A stretch of 23,852 bases of DNA from positions 1-23,852 of the forward strand of contig CAYOZI010000014.1 in NCBI GenBank assembly GCA_964408425.1, in the 5' to 3' direction. The DNA is from UBA10210 sp964408425. Its GTDB lineage: Archaea; Micrarchaeota; Micrarchaeia; Norongarragalinales; Norongarragalinaceae. Positions 1-8,427 of this stretch are shown piece by piece. Made by a program: the position numbers and the translations under genes. Below the pieces are notes generated by a model. That model was not told where the DNA came from and did not search any database. It saw only the letters and a list, made by a program, of their open reading frames with translations. Numbering within the stretch: the first letter of the stretch is position 1; each line of letters opens with the position of its first letter.

Positions 1-28
1 TTTTGCCGGGAGCGGAACAAACGACCAT
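1..28 (-). CDS. GHMP-family kinase, probably phosphomevalonate kinase (N-terminal 9 codons only)
   Basis: On the minus strand an ATG follows the stop codon of the decarboxylase gene directly (TAA then ATG). It opens a frame that reads MVVCSAPGK before the window ends. SAPGK close to the N-terminus is the typical opening of GHMP kinases such as mevalonate and phosphomevalonate kinase, where it precedes the nucleotide-binding segment. A mevalonate kinase and a diphosphomevalonate decarboxylase are already present in this window, so the missing kinase of the pathway, phosphomevalonate kinase, is the most economical assignment. Only nine residues are visible. The family call is therefore moderately safe and the substrate is inferred from context. 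It would be translationally coupled to the upstream decarboxylase. Confidence 0.55.
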
Positions 29-1105
29 TTACCCCACGACCAGTTCTTTCTTCTTCTCGTCGAAAAACGCCTTTCTTTCGTTTCCATTCCCGTCGATCAA
101 ATGCCCTTCGCTCAAATACTTCGGTCCGGATCCGACTTTGCATATCATCGTCTTCTGCAATCCTTCGATTTCCGACAAAAGCTTTTGTATTTCCGAAGCG
201 TGCTTTTCCGTAGTGTAAACGTGCGGGTTCGGACCCGCATCGAACGTGTAAGCAGCCGTGATTTCCCCCTTCGATGCATTGTAATCGTTGATGGCGTAGA
301 TCACGCTTTTCGAAATATCATTCAAGTACGTTATAGGCGGCCAAGTGTCCAGCATAACCGCATGCATATTGGAGCTTTCGCGCATCGTCAGCTCCCCGAA
401 CGAAGCGAAATCTTTCTTCAAAACCGCTTTCTTCATGTCCTCAATCAGCTTGGGCAAATACGCCAGCCTTGCTTTGAACAATACGCTCGTCGCAACAGTC
501 TGCTTCATTCCGGCGCGCGAAGAAACTTTTTTCTTGGAAGGGTCGGTTATCCCTATGACGTTCCTCAATTCCGGCCAGTGGGCAGGTGGGGCGATCTGAA
601 CTGCGATCGAATCGCTCCCGTCCGCCTTGAATCCTTTCTTCCATTCGACGAACCCGCCCAAAACGCTCCTGCATGCACTACCGCTCCCCAACCTAGCTAA
701 AATGGACAGCTCTTTCGAATCGAGATTCAACCCCGCCGCTTTGGAAGCCGCGCAGGCCAATGCCGCCAACCCTGCCGCGCTTGAAGCGAAGCCCGCTGCC
801 GTTGGAAAGCAATTGATGGAAACGATTTTCGCCTTATCCTTGATTCCCGCTTTTTTTCTTATCAAATCCAGCTGCTGCAAACGCTCGGCAGTGTCTTTTT
901 CGGTCAAGTCCATTTCCTTTCCGTTGAGCCAGAGCTCGTCTTGTGAAAAGGATGAATCGAAAGCTACGGTAGTCCTGGTCTTCAGCTGCTCGTCCATGGT
1001 GAAGCTCAGGCTCCCTTCCTGCGGGAGAATAAGCTTCTCGTCGCGCTTCCCCCAATACTTTACGACCGCGATGTTCGCGGTAGCTTCACAAGTAGAAAGT
1101 TTCAC
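29..1105 (-). CDS. mvaD: Diphosphomevalonate decarboxylase
   Basis: This enzyme carries out the ATP-dependent decarboxylation of 5-diphosphomevalonate to isopentenyl diphosphate (IPP), the last step of the classical mevalonate pathway. The 358-residue length is normal. Visible signatures are ANIAVVKYWGK (residues 10-20), the GHMP phosphate-binding loop FPTAAGFASSAAG (100-112), SGSACRS near 141-147, the MRESSNMHA segment (241-249), and YTFDAGPNP (286-294). Asp289 in the last corresponds to the catalytic Asp of yeast and bacterial enzymes. The start is a GTG preceded by GGTGG at 1112-1116. It lies 23 nt downstream of the HAD-Nudix gene and abuts a GHMP kinase start, so the three form one minus-strand unit. 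Many archaea lack this enzyme and use alternative late steps, so its presence points to a bacteria/eukaryote-like pathway. Confidence 0.95.
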   Translation of the reverse strand: MKLSTCEATANIAVVKYWGKRDEKLILPQEGSLSFTMDEQLKTRTTVAFDSSFSQDELWLNGKEMDLTEKDTAERLQQLDLIRKKAGIKDKAKIVSINCFPTAAGFASSAAGLAALACAASKAAGLNLDSKELSILARLGSGSACRSVLGGFVEWKKGFKADGSDSIAVQIAPPAHWPELRNVIGITDPSKKKVSSRAGMKQTVATSVLFKARLAYLPKLIEDMKKAVLKKDFASFGELTMRESSNMHAVMLDTWPPITYLNDISKSVIYAINDYNASKGEITAAYTFDAGPNPHVYTTEKHASEIQKLLSEIEGLQKTMICKVGSGPKYLSEGHLIDGNGNERKAFFDEKKKELVVG

Positions 1106-1128
1106 TCAAAACCACCTTCACAAGATTT

Positions 1129-2150
1129 TCAAGCCGCTTTCTTTAATTCCTTGCTTTTCGCTTCAACAAGCCTGAGCAGGTTCCTCGCCGGGGGCGTAAG
1201 CTTGCCGCCTTCAATCATCCCCTCCACGTCTTTCGGGGAATAGAATTGCGTTTCCTTCACGTTCACTTCGGCCGGATTGGGCTTCAGTGAGCCGGAATAA
1301 TCCGCAACAAACGGGAAGAAAAGCCTGTTTGGATGGGCGGGGTCTATTGCAACGGGCTTTTTCCATAACGGAATCATATCCTTCAAGCTAACTCCCAGCT
1401 CTTCCTTCGCTTCCCTCTCCGCCGCTTTTTCTATTCTTTCCAGATGCCTTACACCGCCGCTTGCGGAAACCGTGAACAAGCCCGGATAATCCTTCTTGGA
1501 GGAAGAGCGTTTTTGCATGAGAATATTCCCCTTGTCGTCCCTGATCAAAACTGAAACGATGACGTGCTTGAGCTTCTTCTCGTCCGCCTCCTGCCGAGTC
1601 GTCCTCTCTCCGAAAACATAGTGCCCCAGGAACGGAACCCGAATCACCGCCCTGTGCCGGGTGACGTGTTCCTTCAAAACCGCCTTCAGATGCAGCTCTC
1701 TCGCCAATTCCTTCGGGCTTTTGATTACGGTGATGAACTTGTGCTTTTCCCATCCTACCCCGTAACCCCACCTTGCGCCGAAATAACGGACTTTGGCGTG
1801 AGAAAGGGAAGGTTTGGAAGAAACGTGGTTTTCAGGCAAATCGTCAACTATAACGTATTCCGAATCCGCGCCGTAACGCTTTATCATCTTCCCCATCTGC
1901 TCTTTCCGGTCTTTCCCTGTCGTCGTGTCGAGAATGTCATCCTGCGAGAAAAACTTGTCCAACCCGTGGTGTTTCAGCGCGCCCCAGATCGAGCCCTTGT
2001 CCTTGCTCGAAACGACTACGAACTTGAAGCCCGCGTCGTGCAGTTCCTTCATCGCCTCGGGAATGCCGGGATAAACGGGATTCAAATCATTCCATTTTTT
2101 CATGTCCTTCGATTGCAATTCCTTTCGCACGTCGTAAAACGTTTTGGACA
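1129..2150 (-). CDS. HAD-like domain fused to a Nudix hydrolase domain, 5' end lost in the assembly gap
   Basis: This is a two-domain protein. Numbered from the GTG at 2130, residues about 1-140 look like a HAD phosphatase: VVVSSKD (motif II-like, 38-44) and VIVDDLPEN (motif IV, 93-101). The DxD nucleophile motif I is absent, and the frame stays open upstream through 2150 into the N gap, so the true N-terminus is almost certainly missing. Residues about 185-325 form a Nudix fold with a complete Nudix box at 225-247 (G-x5-E-x7-RE-x2-EE-x-G). Its place upstream of mvaD suggests an isoprenoid diphosphate substrate. The positions equivalent to the type 1 IPP isomerase Cys and following His are Ser224 and Gly226, and the later EVCP-like catalytic Glu is not visible. 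An IPP isomerase call is therefore not supported. The exact substrate is unknown. Confidence 0.75.
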
Positions 2151-2250
2151 NNNNNNNNNNNNNNNNNNNNNNNNNNNNNNNNNNNNNNNNNNNNNNNNNN
2201 NNNNNNNNNNNNNNNNNNNNNNNNNNNNNNNNNNNNNNNNNNNNNNNNNN
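2151..2250. other. Assembly gap of 100 N
   Basis: Exactly 100 unknown bases lie between the HAD-Nudix gene and the divergent methyltransferase gene. A run of this length is the usual placeholder for a gap of unknown size. It hides the 5' end of the HAD-Nudix gene and its promoter, and additional genes could be missing here. Confidence 0.95.
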
Positions 2251-2270
2251 CCTTCGTCCTTAGCCACGAA

Positions 2271-2277
2271 TTAAATA
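2271..2277 (+). promoter_or_regulatory. TATA box for the methyltransferase-mevalonate kinase operon
   Basis: TTAAATA is centred about 27 nt before the ATG at 2301. That is the distance expected between an archaeal TATA box and its transcription start, so the mRNA is predicted to begin at or next to the start codon (leaderless). No Shine-Dalgarno sequence is seen before the ATG. Confidence 0.55.
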
Positions 2278-2300
2278 ACTCTGCAAAGAAAATTAAAAGC

Positions 2301-3734
2301 ATGACTCGCACTCCTGAATTGAGGGAAATGGTCTTCCGCGTCATGGGGGCGGGGGATTTCGAAACCCCGTTGGAAAAGGCCGCTCACCCCGCAGTTTGGG
2401 CTTACTTGAATTCAGGATATCACGATGCGGAAACGCCGATTTTGCATGTGAACCACAACAGGCTGAAACTGCCAGAAGAGCATCTTCAAAAGCATTTTTC
2501 GCTTAAAAAACTAAAGGAAATAGTTTTGGAAATCCCAGAAATCCAAAGGCATTTGAAAGAACGCCCGGAGGAAAAAAAGGAGTTCAACGGGGTTTTTCAA
2601 GACGCGGTTTTCTTCCACCAGGTTAAATCCCCGTTCTACTGGAAGAAAGCCGGCGGGGACGAGTATTTGAAAAACATCAGTGCGGCGGCGGAAGGGGTGC
2701 CGCAGGACATGAACGAGCACAACGCCGAAACTGCTGCGGAAACCGCCCATCAATTGCTGCTGAAAAGAAAGAAGGGATTCGTAACGATTTTGGACGTGGG
2801 AACCGGGACAGGAGGAACGATAATTCCCGTTTTGAGGAAACTAGCAGCAAGGCATCCCGACGCGCTTTCCAGAACCCGCGTGGTTTTGAATTGCGTCCAG
2901 CCAAATTTGAAGGAAGTCAAGGAAAAGCTCGAGGATTTGGGCGTAAGCTGGAAAAACGTGGTTTTGGTTCCGACGACGTTTTACGCGTTCAGCCAGGCGA
3001 TGGGCGTAAGGGGAATGCCGGAAGAACACCCCTGGCCTTTCGCCGATTCGGAAACGCTGAGGAAAATCAAAGGAATGAAGGGAAAAATCGACGTTATCGT
3101 TTCCGGCGCTACGCTGAACAACCTCCCCCGTTCTTCCCTCGCGTTCGACACGCTCTACGCATTGCTTTCGAAAGGGGGAAGGGCGTTGTTGTGGGACTGG
3201 GGGGCTTTCGACCTGGCCAAGAAAGAATACTCGAAAAAAGAATTGAACCGCGATATCAAGACCATCGGCCGAAAGAGGGTTACGGTCGGGGACAACATTA
3301 AGGGCTTTTGGAGGTTTTGGCTGTATCACCACGGTTACATCGACCCGAAAAAGTTCGACAACAAGGCGTGGGAGAAATTCGAGCATTACTTCAATTCCTC
3401 CCCCAAAATCGACGTTTACGGGTGGTTTGAGAAAAACTTTTCCGAACTGGAAAAACTCCGCGGGAACAGGGACTTTACGACGATGGGTTTCGCCAACCGG
3501 GCGTACCGCACGCCCGAAGACGTTGCGCGCGCGGCGTCGCACGCCGGATTCAAGGTAAACGAAATTTCCTTTCCTCTCGCTTCGCACGGCCAGAGCGGCG
3601 ACGCTAAATTCAATTGGATCAAACCCAACCCGCGGTTCGTAACGTGGCATGCCGACTTGCAAAAAACTTCTTCCGGCGGATTCAAGCACGCATTTTATAG
3701 CGTTGCCAAGGCATTGAAAATAGTGAGAAAATGA
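2301..3734 (+). CDS. Class I SAM-dependent methyltransferase, 477 aa, coupled to mevalonate kinase
   Basis: The central Rossmann-type methyltransferase core is recognisable. Motif I is ILDVGTGTGG (163-172), a motif IV-like strand IDVIVSGATLNNLP lies near 264-277, and a following strand reads GGRALLWDWG. About 160 residues precede the core and about 170 follow it, with no domain recognised in either part. The acceptor substrate cannot be read from the sequence. The stop codon overlaps the ATG of mevalonate kinase (ATGA at 3731-3734), so the two are translated as a coupled pair. This raises the possibility of a lipid or isoprenoid substrate, but that is inference only. It is the first gene after a TATA box and appears leaderless. 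Confidence 0.8.
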   Translation: MTRTPELREMVFRVMGAGDFETPLEKAAHPAVWAYLNSGYHDAETPILHVNHNRLKLPEEHLQKHFSLKKLKEIVLEIPEIQRHLKERPEEKKEFNGVFQDAVFFHQVKSPFYWKKAGGDEYLKNISAAAEGVPQDMNEHNAETAAETAHQLLLKRKKGFVTILDVGTGTGGTIIPVLRKLAARHPDALSRTRVVLNCVQPNLKEVKEKLEDLGVSWKNVVLVPTTFYAFSQAMGVRGMPEEHPWPFADSETLRKIKGMKGKIDVIVSGATLNNLPRSSLAFDTLYALLSKGGRALLWDWGAFDLAKKEYSKKELNRDIKTIGRKRVTVGDNIKGFWRFWLYHHGYIDPKKFDNKAWEKFEHYFNSSPKIDVYGWFEKNFSELEKLRGNRDFTTMGFANRAYRTPEDVARAASHAGFKVNEISFPLASHGQSGDAKFNWIKPNPRFVTWHADLQKTSSGGFKHAFYSVAKALKIVRK

Positions 3735-4777
3735 AAATCTGCGCTTCGACACCCAACAAGGTCATTATTGCTGGGGAGCACGGCGTCGTATACGGCAGCT
3801 GGGCGGTGGCTGCGCCCATCGAAGTCGACGGGAAGAGGAATAGGGTTACGCTTACGCTCAACGACGGAGAGCCGAAAGTCGTTTTCAAAGGCGACTTGGG
3901 CGAGTCGGAATTGAACGCGAACGGCGAGGTTACGGGACACGAGGTTTACCACCCGATTCTCGCGGGAATAATGCGCTTGCTGAACAAGTTCGGAAAGAAA
4001 ATCGAGGATTTCGGCAAAACCGCCGAGTTCAAGCTCGAATACTGCGGGGCACCCAAGGGAACGGGAAACTCTTCAAGCATTCCGGCTTGCGTGACGCTGT
4101 GCATAACCGACTTTTTCCACGAAGAGCTTTCGAACGAAGAGTTGTTTGAAGAAGCGTTTTTTGTGGATAACATCTACCACGGGGGCAAGGCGAGCGGAAT
4201 AGACCCGAAAACCGTCACGAGCTCAACCCCCCAGGAATTGAAAAAAGTTTTCCTGGAGGGCGGGATTGCAAAATTCGAATACCACGACACCACGTTCATC
4301 CTTCCAGACAAGACGGTTTTGGTGCTGGTCGATTCCTACAAAAGCGGGACGAAAAACACGACTGCCGAAATGATCGAAGCGTTTGCTAAAGCCAATAATA
4401 TTTTGAAAAAGCCTTTTGAGCTCACGGCTGAAGAACGAAGGCAAATCACCAAGCCGTTCGACGAGGTTGTAGGGAAGATAGAAGAACAGCTGAAGCCAGA
4501 GGGAGATGCGGTTTGGTTGGGCAAACTGATGGACAAAAACAACGAGCTGTTGAAAAGCGTGTCGTGCGAGGACATAGAAAAAACCCTTCAAATCGGAAGG
4601 GAGAACGGGGCTCTTGGCGGAAAGATAACCGGGGGAGGCGGGGTCGGCGGAGCGGTGCTGATGTTGTGCTGGGAGAAGGACTATTCAAAAATATCCAAGG
4701 CCCTGAAGGAAAACGGGTTTGAAAACTGGAAAGTGGAAATCGCAAAGAAAGGCCCGCAAATAGAAGAGCAGGCATGA
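3731..4777 (+). CDS. mvk: Mevalonate kinase (GHMP kinase)
   Basis: This enzyme phosphorylates mevalonate at O-5. Features in order are the N-terminal STPNKVIIAGEHGVVYG (6-22, the substrate and nucleotide entry motif of mevalonate kinases), a glycine/serine phosphate loop PKGTGNSSSIPA (108-119), HGGKASGID (150-158) with the likely catalytic Asp158, and the C-terminal KITGGGGVGGAV motif (298-309). The length of 348 residues fits the family. The loop differs slightly from the common GLGSSAA form but keeps the Gly/Ser character. The gene overlaps the upstream methyltransferase by 4 nt and ends 3 nt from the convergent HMG-CoA reductase gene. GEHGVVYG and HGGKASGID favour mevalonate kinase over the other GHMP kinases of the pathway. 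Confidence 0.92.
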   Translation: MKICASTPNKVIIAGEHGVVYGSWAVAAPIEVDGKRNRVTLTLNDGEPKVVFKGDLGESELNANGEVTGHEVYHPILAGIMRLLNKFGKKIEDFGKTAEFKLEYCGAPKGTGNSSSIPACVTLCITDFFHEELSNEELFEEAFFVDNIYHGGKASGIDPKTVTSSTPQELKKVFLEGGIAKFEYHDTTFILPDKTVLVLVDSYKSGTKNTTAEMIEAFAKANNILKKPFELTAEERRQITKPFDEVVGKIEEQLKPEGDAVWLGKLMDKNNELLKSVSCEDIEKTLQIGRENGALGGKITGGGGVGGAVLMLCWEKDYSKISKALKENGFENWKVEIAKKGPQIEEQA

Positions 4778-4780
4778 GTT

Positions 4781-6070
4781 CTACGGGTTTTCCAGAATTT
4801 CTTTTGCCCTCGAGAAAGAAACGTTTTTTTCGGAAATCATTTTTTCCGCAATAGCGTCGATTTGCTTTCCTTCCGCCCCGGCGCTGGCAGCCACGTTTTT
4901 CGCGTGCAGTTTCATGTGCCCCTTGCTTATTCCTTCCGTAACCATCGCCCTCAACGCCGCAAAATTGTTCGCAAGCCCCACGCTCGCCATTACGCACGCG
5001 AGTTCTTTAGCGGTTTTTACGCCCAGTATTTTCAAGGCGATTTGCGCTAAAGGATGGGTTTTCGTCGCTCCACCGACCAAGCCGACTGCAATAGGCAATT
5101 CTATTTCACCGACTAGATTCCCGTTTTTATCCTTGGAGAATTTAGTCAAAGGCAAATATTTTCCGGATAGTGAAGCGTAAGAATGCGCTCCCGCTTCCAA
5201 CGCCCTCCAGTCCTGGCCCGTCGCAACTGCAACCGCATCAATCCCGTTCATTATTCCCTTGTTGTGAGTAGCCGCGCGATATGAATCCGCAAAAGCGAAA
5301 GCCCAAGCGTCCAAAATCCCTTCGACTATTTCCTCGCCTTTGATTTCGCCTTTCGCGCTTTCCTCCAAATCTTTTTTCAGCCAAACGGCTTTCGCGCGAA
5401 CCAAGCGTTTTGATGCAAGGTTGCTCAAAATCCTCAATCGCGCTTTCCCTCCAGTCAATTCCTCGAGTTGCGGGGCTAGGGACTCGCACATGGTATTTAC
5501 GGCGTTCGCCCCCATCGCGTCAAGAACGTTCACGTCCAAAACAACTATGACCATTTTCCCGCGAGGCGAGGCGAGTATTTTTGCATTTAAATCAACAGGC
5601 CCCCCGCCCAGTTTAACGAGAGTCGAATCCCTGGATTTCGCTTGTTCCAACAATTCTTTCTTTTTAGAAAGGATTTGCTTAACCGCATCCTCCGGATTCG
5701 GAACTTTAACCAGTTGAATCTGCCCGAACATTATCGACTCGTCCGCTTCCGCAATAAACCCGCCGGAATCGCGGCATAATTTCGCCGCATTCGACGCTGC
5801 AGCGACGACGCTCGGCTCTTCAATCGCAAAGGGAATCAAAACTTCCCGCCCGTTGATTTTGAAGTTCGTTGCTATTCCCAAAGGCAGCGGGTGGGTCGAA
5901 AAGACGTTTTCCACCATCCTATTCGCCGTTTCCATATCTAATGCTCCGCTCTTCTTCAACAACCCCATCTCTTCAGCGCTCAATCCGGCAAAGCTTTGCA
6001 GTAGGGAAAGCCTTTCTTCCAGGCTTTTCTTGTAAAAACCTTCGATTGAAGAGGTTTTCGAGTTGACCAT
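4781..6070 (-). CDS. mvaA: HMG-CoA reductase, class II (bacterial type)
   Basis: This enzyme reduces HMG-CoA to mevalonate, the committed step. It matches the class II (Pseudomonas mevalonii-like) form. It has ENVFSTHPLPLGIATN (54-69), IEEPSVVAAAS with the catalytic Glu (83-93), DVNVLDAMGANAVNTM (179-194), HNKGIMNGID with catalytic Lys271 (269-278), GQDWR with Asp287, GLVGGATKTHP (330-340), and KGHMKLHAKN with the catalytic His385. The length of 429 residues and the absence of a membrane domain fit this class. Most archaea carry class I, so the gene may have been acquired from bacteria or from a lineage already using class II. A TATA box lies about 29 nt upstream of the ATG, so the gene has its own leaderless promoter, divergent from HMG-CoA synthase. 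Confidence 0.95.
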   Translation of the reverse strand: MVNSKTSSIEGFYKKSLEERLSLLQSFAGLSAEEMGLLKKSGALDMETANRMVENVFSTHPLPLGIATNFKINGREVLIPFAIEEPSVVAAASNAAKLCRDSGGFIAEADESIMFGQIQLVKVPNPEDAVKQILSKKKELLEQAKSRDSTLVKLGGGPVDLNAKILASPRGKMVIVVLDVNVLDAMGANAVNTMCESLAPQLEELTGGKARLRILSNLASKRLVRAKAVWLKKDLEESAKGEIKGEEIVEGILDAWAFAFADSYRAATHNKGIMNGIDAVAVATGQDWRALEAGAHSYASLSGKYLPLTKFSKDKNGNLVGEIELPIAVGLVGGATKTHPLAQIALKILGVKTAKELACVMASVGLANNFAALRAMVTEGISKGHMKLHAKNVAASAGAEGKQIDAIAEKMISEKNVSFSRAKEILENP

Positions 6071-6094
6071 GGGAAAACAATAGCATTCACAACC

Positions 6095-6104
6095 GATTTA
6101 AAAC
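6095..6104 (-). promoter_or_regulatory. TATA box for HMG-CoA reductase
   Basis: On the minus strand the sequence reads GTTTTAAATC, centred about 29 nt upstream of the mvaA ATG. This predicts a transcript that starts at or very near the start codon. The intergenic region to the divergent HMG-CoA synthase gene is 128 nt. A weaker T-rich candidate for the synthase promoter (TTTTTTAA near 6139-6146) is not annotated separately. Confidence 0.55.
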
Positions 6105-6198
6105 CAAGCGACTTTGACGATTGCCGAAGTGCGATGCGTTTTTTAACCGACATTGGCAGTATTAGTTTTTCCTTTTAGAGCATACGACGGTTTTTCGG

Positions 6199-7251
6199 AT
6201 GGTTAACGGGAAGGTCGGAATAGTCGGGTACGGAGCGTACATACCGCGCTATCGGATTACCGTAGACGAGATAGCCCGCGTCTGGAATAAGGACGGAAAA
6301 AGGGTTAGTGCAGGCTTGGGAGTAAAGGAAAAGGCGGTTGCGGCGTGGGACGAAGATTCAGCTACGATTGCAGTTCAATCCGCCAGGTACGCCATTGAAA
6401 GCAGCGGAACGAACGCTAAGGATATAGGCGCTGTTTTCGTAGGCTCGGAATCCAAGCCTTACGCAGTGAAACCCACGGCTACGGTCGTAGCCCAAGCTTG
6501 CGGCTGTAGCGAAAGCTTGACTGCAGCTGATTTCGAGTTCGCCTGCAAAGCCGGAACCGCTGCAGTGCAGGCGTGCATGGGCATGGTTGCAAGCGAAATG
6601 ATCAAAATCGGCTTGGCAATTGGAACGGACACGGCACAAGGAAGGCCGAATGATGCGTTGGAGTTTACGGCTGGCAGCGGCGGAGCGGCGTTCTTGATAG
6701 GCGAGGAAAAGCCTCTCGCTTTGTTGAACCAGACTTATTCCTTCACTACCGACACTCCCGACTTTTGGAGGAGGCAGCACGCCGAGTTTCCGAAGCACGC
6801 CGGACGCTTTACCGGAGAGCCTGCTTACTTCAAGCACGTTTTGAGCGCGGCTAAAGGATTGATGCAGAAAGTCGGCACCAGTGCGAAGGATTACGATTAC
6901 GCCGTATTTCATCAACCCAACGGAAAATTCCCGTTGAAGGCGGGAGACGAACTGGGTTTTGAAAAGAAAAAGCTTGAAGCCGGATTGCTTGCGCCCGTTA
7001 TAGGCAATACTTACAGCGGCGCCAGCATGCTGGGGCTCGCGGCGGTTTTGGACATTGCTAAGGAGGGAGACAGGATCTTGTGCGTTTCTTACGGAAGCGG
7101 AGCCGGAAGCGACGCGTTTGATATAACGGTTACGAAGGAAATAGAAAGAAAGAGAACGAGGCCTTCGGTAAAAGAATTGATTGACGAAAAACAACATGTC
7201 GATTACGCGGTTTACGCGAAATTCAGGAAGAAAATAAAGGATTTGGAGTAA
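6199..7251 (+). CDS. Hydroxymethylglutaryl-CoA synthase, archaeal type
   Basis: This enzyme condenses acetyl-CoA with acetoacetyl-CoA to give HMG-CoA. It matches the short archaeal synthases (about 350 residues). It has VGIVGYGAYIPRYRI at the N-terminus, VGSESKPYAVKP with the likely general base Glu84 (81-92), FACKAGT with nucleophile Cys116 (115-121), and VFHQPNGKFP with His238 (236-245). The C-terminal SYGSGAGSDAF is a conserved thiolase-fold end. The stop codon overlaps the thiolase ATG by one base (TAATG), and DUF35 follows. This is the conserved archaeal three-gene order in which the synthase and thiolase form a complex that channels acetoacetyl-CoA. Confidence 0.95.
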   Translation: MVNGKVGIVGYGAYIPRYRITVDEIARVWNKDGKRVSAGLGVKEKAVAAWDEDSATIAVQSARYAIESSGTNAKDIGAVFVGSESKPYAVKPTATVVAQACGCSESLTAADFEFACKAGTAAVQACMGMVASEMIKIGLAIGTDTAQGRPNDALEFTAGSGGAAFLIGEEKPLALLNQTYSFTTDTPDFWRRQHAEFPKHAGRFTGEPAYFKHVLSAAKGLMQKVGTSAKDYDYAVFHQPNGKFPLKAGDELGFEKKKLEAGLLAPVIGNTYSGASMLGLAAVLDIAKEGDRILCVSYGSGAGSDAFDITVTKEIERKRTRPSVKELIDEKQHVDYAVYAKFRKKIKDLE

Positions 7252-8420
7252 TGGGAAAAATGCGTTCTGTTTCGGTTATCGGAGTAGGGTTGTCAAAATT
7301 CGGAGAGCGTTGGGACGCTTCGTTCAGGCAATTGGTAGCCGAAGCCGGAGTGCGCGCCATTAGCGATTCCCAAATTGACGGAAAGGACATTCAAGCCGTA
7401 TACGGCGGGTGCATGGCATCCGGAAGATTCATAGGCCAAGAACACATCGGAGCGTTGATCGTAGACCAACTGGGTTTGAATCCCATTCCTTCCACTCGTT
7501 TGGAAGCGGCTTGCGCAAGCGGAAGCGTGGCTTTTCGGAATGCATATCTCGCAATAGCCAGTGGAATGCACGACGTTGTGGCAGTGGGCGGAGTCGAAAA
7601 AATGACCGAGGTTAGCGTGGAAGATGCCGCAACCGCATTGGGAGGGGCTGGAGACCAGGAGTGGGAGTTGTTCATAGGAGCGACGTTTCCGGCGTTGTAC
7701 GCTTTGATAGCAAGAAGGCACATGCAGGAATACGGAACCACCGAAGAGCAGATGGCATTATGCGCAGTAAAGAATCACGATAACGGTTCGAAAAACCCTT
7801 ACGCCCAATACCAAAACAAAATCACGCTCGAAACCGTAATGAACTCTGGGGTAATTGCATCTCCCTTGAAATTGTTCGATTGCTCTCCGATTACCGACGG
7901 GGCTGCGGTCACGATATTATGCGAAACCGAAAAGGCGAAAAAACTCGTAGAACAGCCGATTGAAATCGCCGCCAGCGCCCAGGCGAGCGACACGCTCGCT
8001 CTCGCGGAGAGAAAAAGCCTGACTGAATTACAGGCAACGAAAATAGCCGCAAAACAGGCGTTTGAAACCGCCAATCTGAAGCCCAAGGACATCCAGGTCG
8101 CCGAAGTGCACGATTGCTTTACGATTGCAGAAATCCTCGCCGTCGAAGACCTAGGCTTTTTCGAAAAAGGAAAAGCCGGAAAGGCAATCGAAGCCGGGGA
8201 AACGAAATTGAATTCCGCTATAAGCATCAACACGTCTGGAGGATTGAAGGCTTGCGGCCACCCGGTTGGGGCGACGGGCGTAAAGCAAGTTGTGGAAGCG
8301 GTATGGCAGTTGAGAGGCCAGGCGGAAGGAAGGCAAGTGAAAAATGTGGAGAGAGCATTAACCCACAACGTGGGAGGAAGCGGAGCCACCGCAACCGTGC
8401 ATATTTTCAAGAGGGCGTGA
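7251..8420 (+). CDS. Acetyl-CoA C-acetyltransferase (acetoacetyl-CoA thiolase), archaeal SCP2-like family
   Basis: This thiolase makes acetoacetyl-CoA from two acetyl-CoA, the first step of the mevalonate pathway. The nucleophilic cysteine lies in RLEAACASGS (Cys88), EVHDCFT carries the second-half active-site His, and ACGHPVGATG is the canonical C-terminal thiolase motif. The protein has 389 residues, typical of the archaeal family encoded next to HMG-CoA synthase. An alternative ATG three codons downstream (7260) cannot be excluded. The reaction is thermodynamically unfavourable, and coupling to the adjacent synthase through the DUF35 protein is the established explanation for this gene order in archaea. 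Confidence 0.92.
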   Translation: MGKMRSVSVIGVGLSKFGERWDASFRQLVAEAGVRAISDSQIDGKDIQAVYGGCMASGRFIGQEHIGALIVDQLGLNPIPSTRLEAACASGSVAFRNAYLAIASGMHDVVAVGGVEKMTEVSVEDAATALGGAGDQEWELFIGATFPALYALIARRHMQEYGTTEEQMALCAVKNHDNGSKNPYAQYQNKITLETVMNSGVIASPLKLFDCSPITDGAAVTILCETEKAKKLVEQPIEIAASAQASDTLALAERKSLTELQATKIAAKQAFETANLKPKDIQVAEVHDCFTIAEILAVEDLGFFEKGKAGKAIEAGETKLNSAISINTSGGLKACGHPVGATGVKQVVEAVWQLRGQAEGRQVKNVERALTHNVGGSGATATVHIFKRA

Positions 8421-8427
8421 TTGGGCG

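Noticed and set aside
1129..2130. Type 1 isopentenyl-diphosphate isomerase
   Set aside because: The Nudix box is present, but the isomerase Cys and His positions are Ser224 and Gly226 and the second catalytic Glu is not visible. Only a generic Nudix call is justified.
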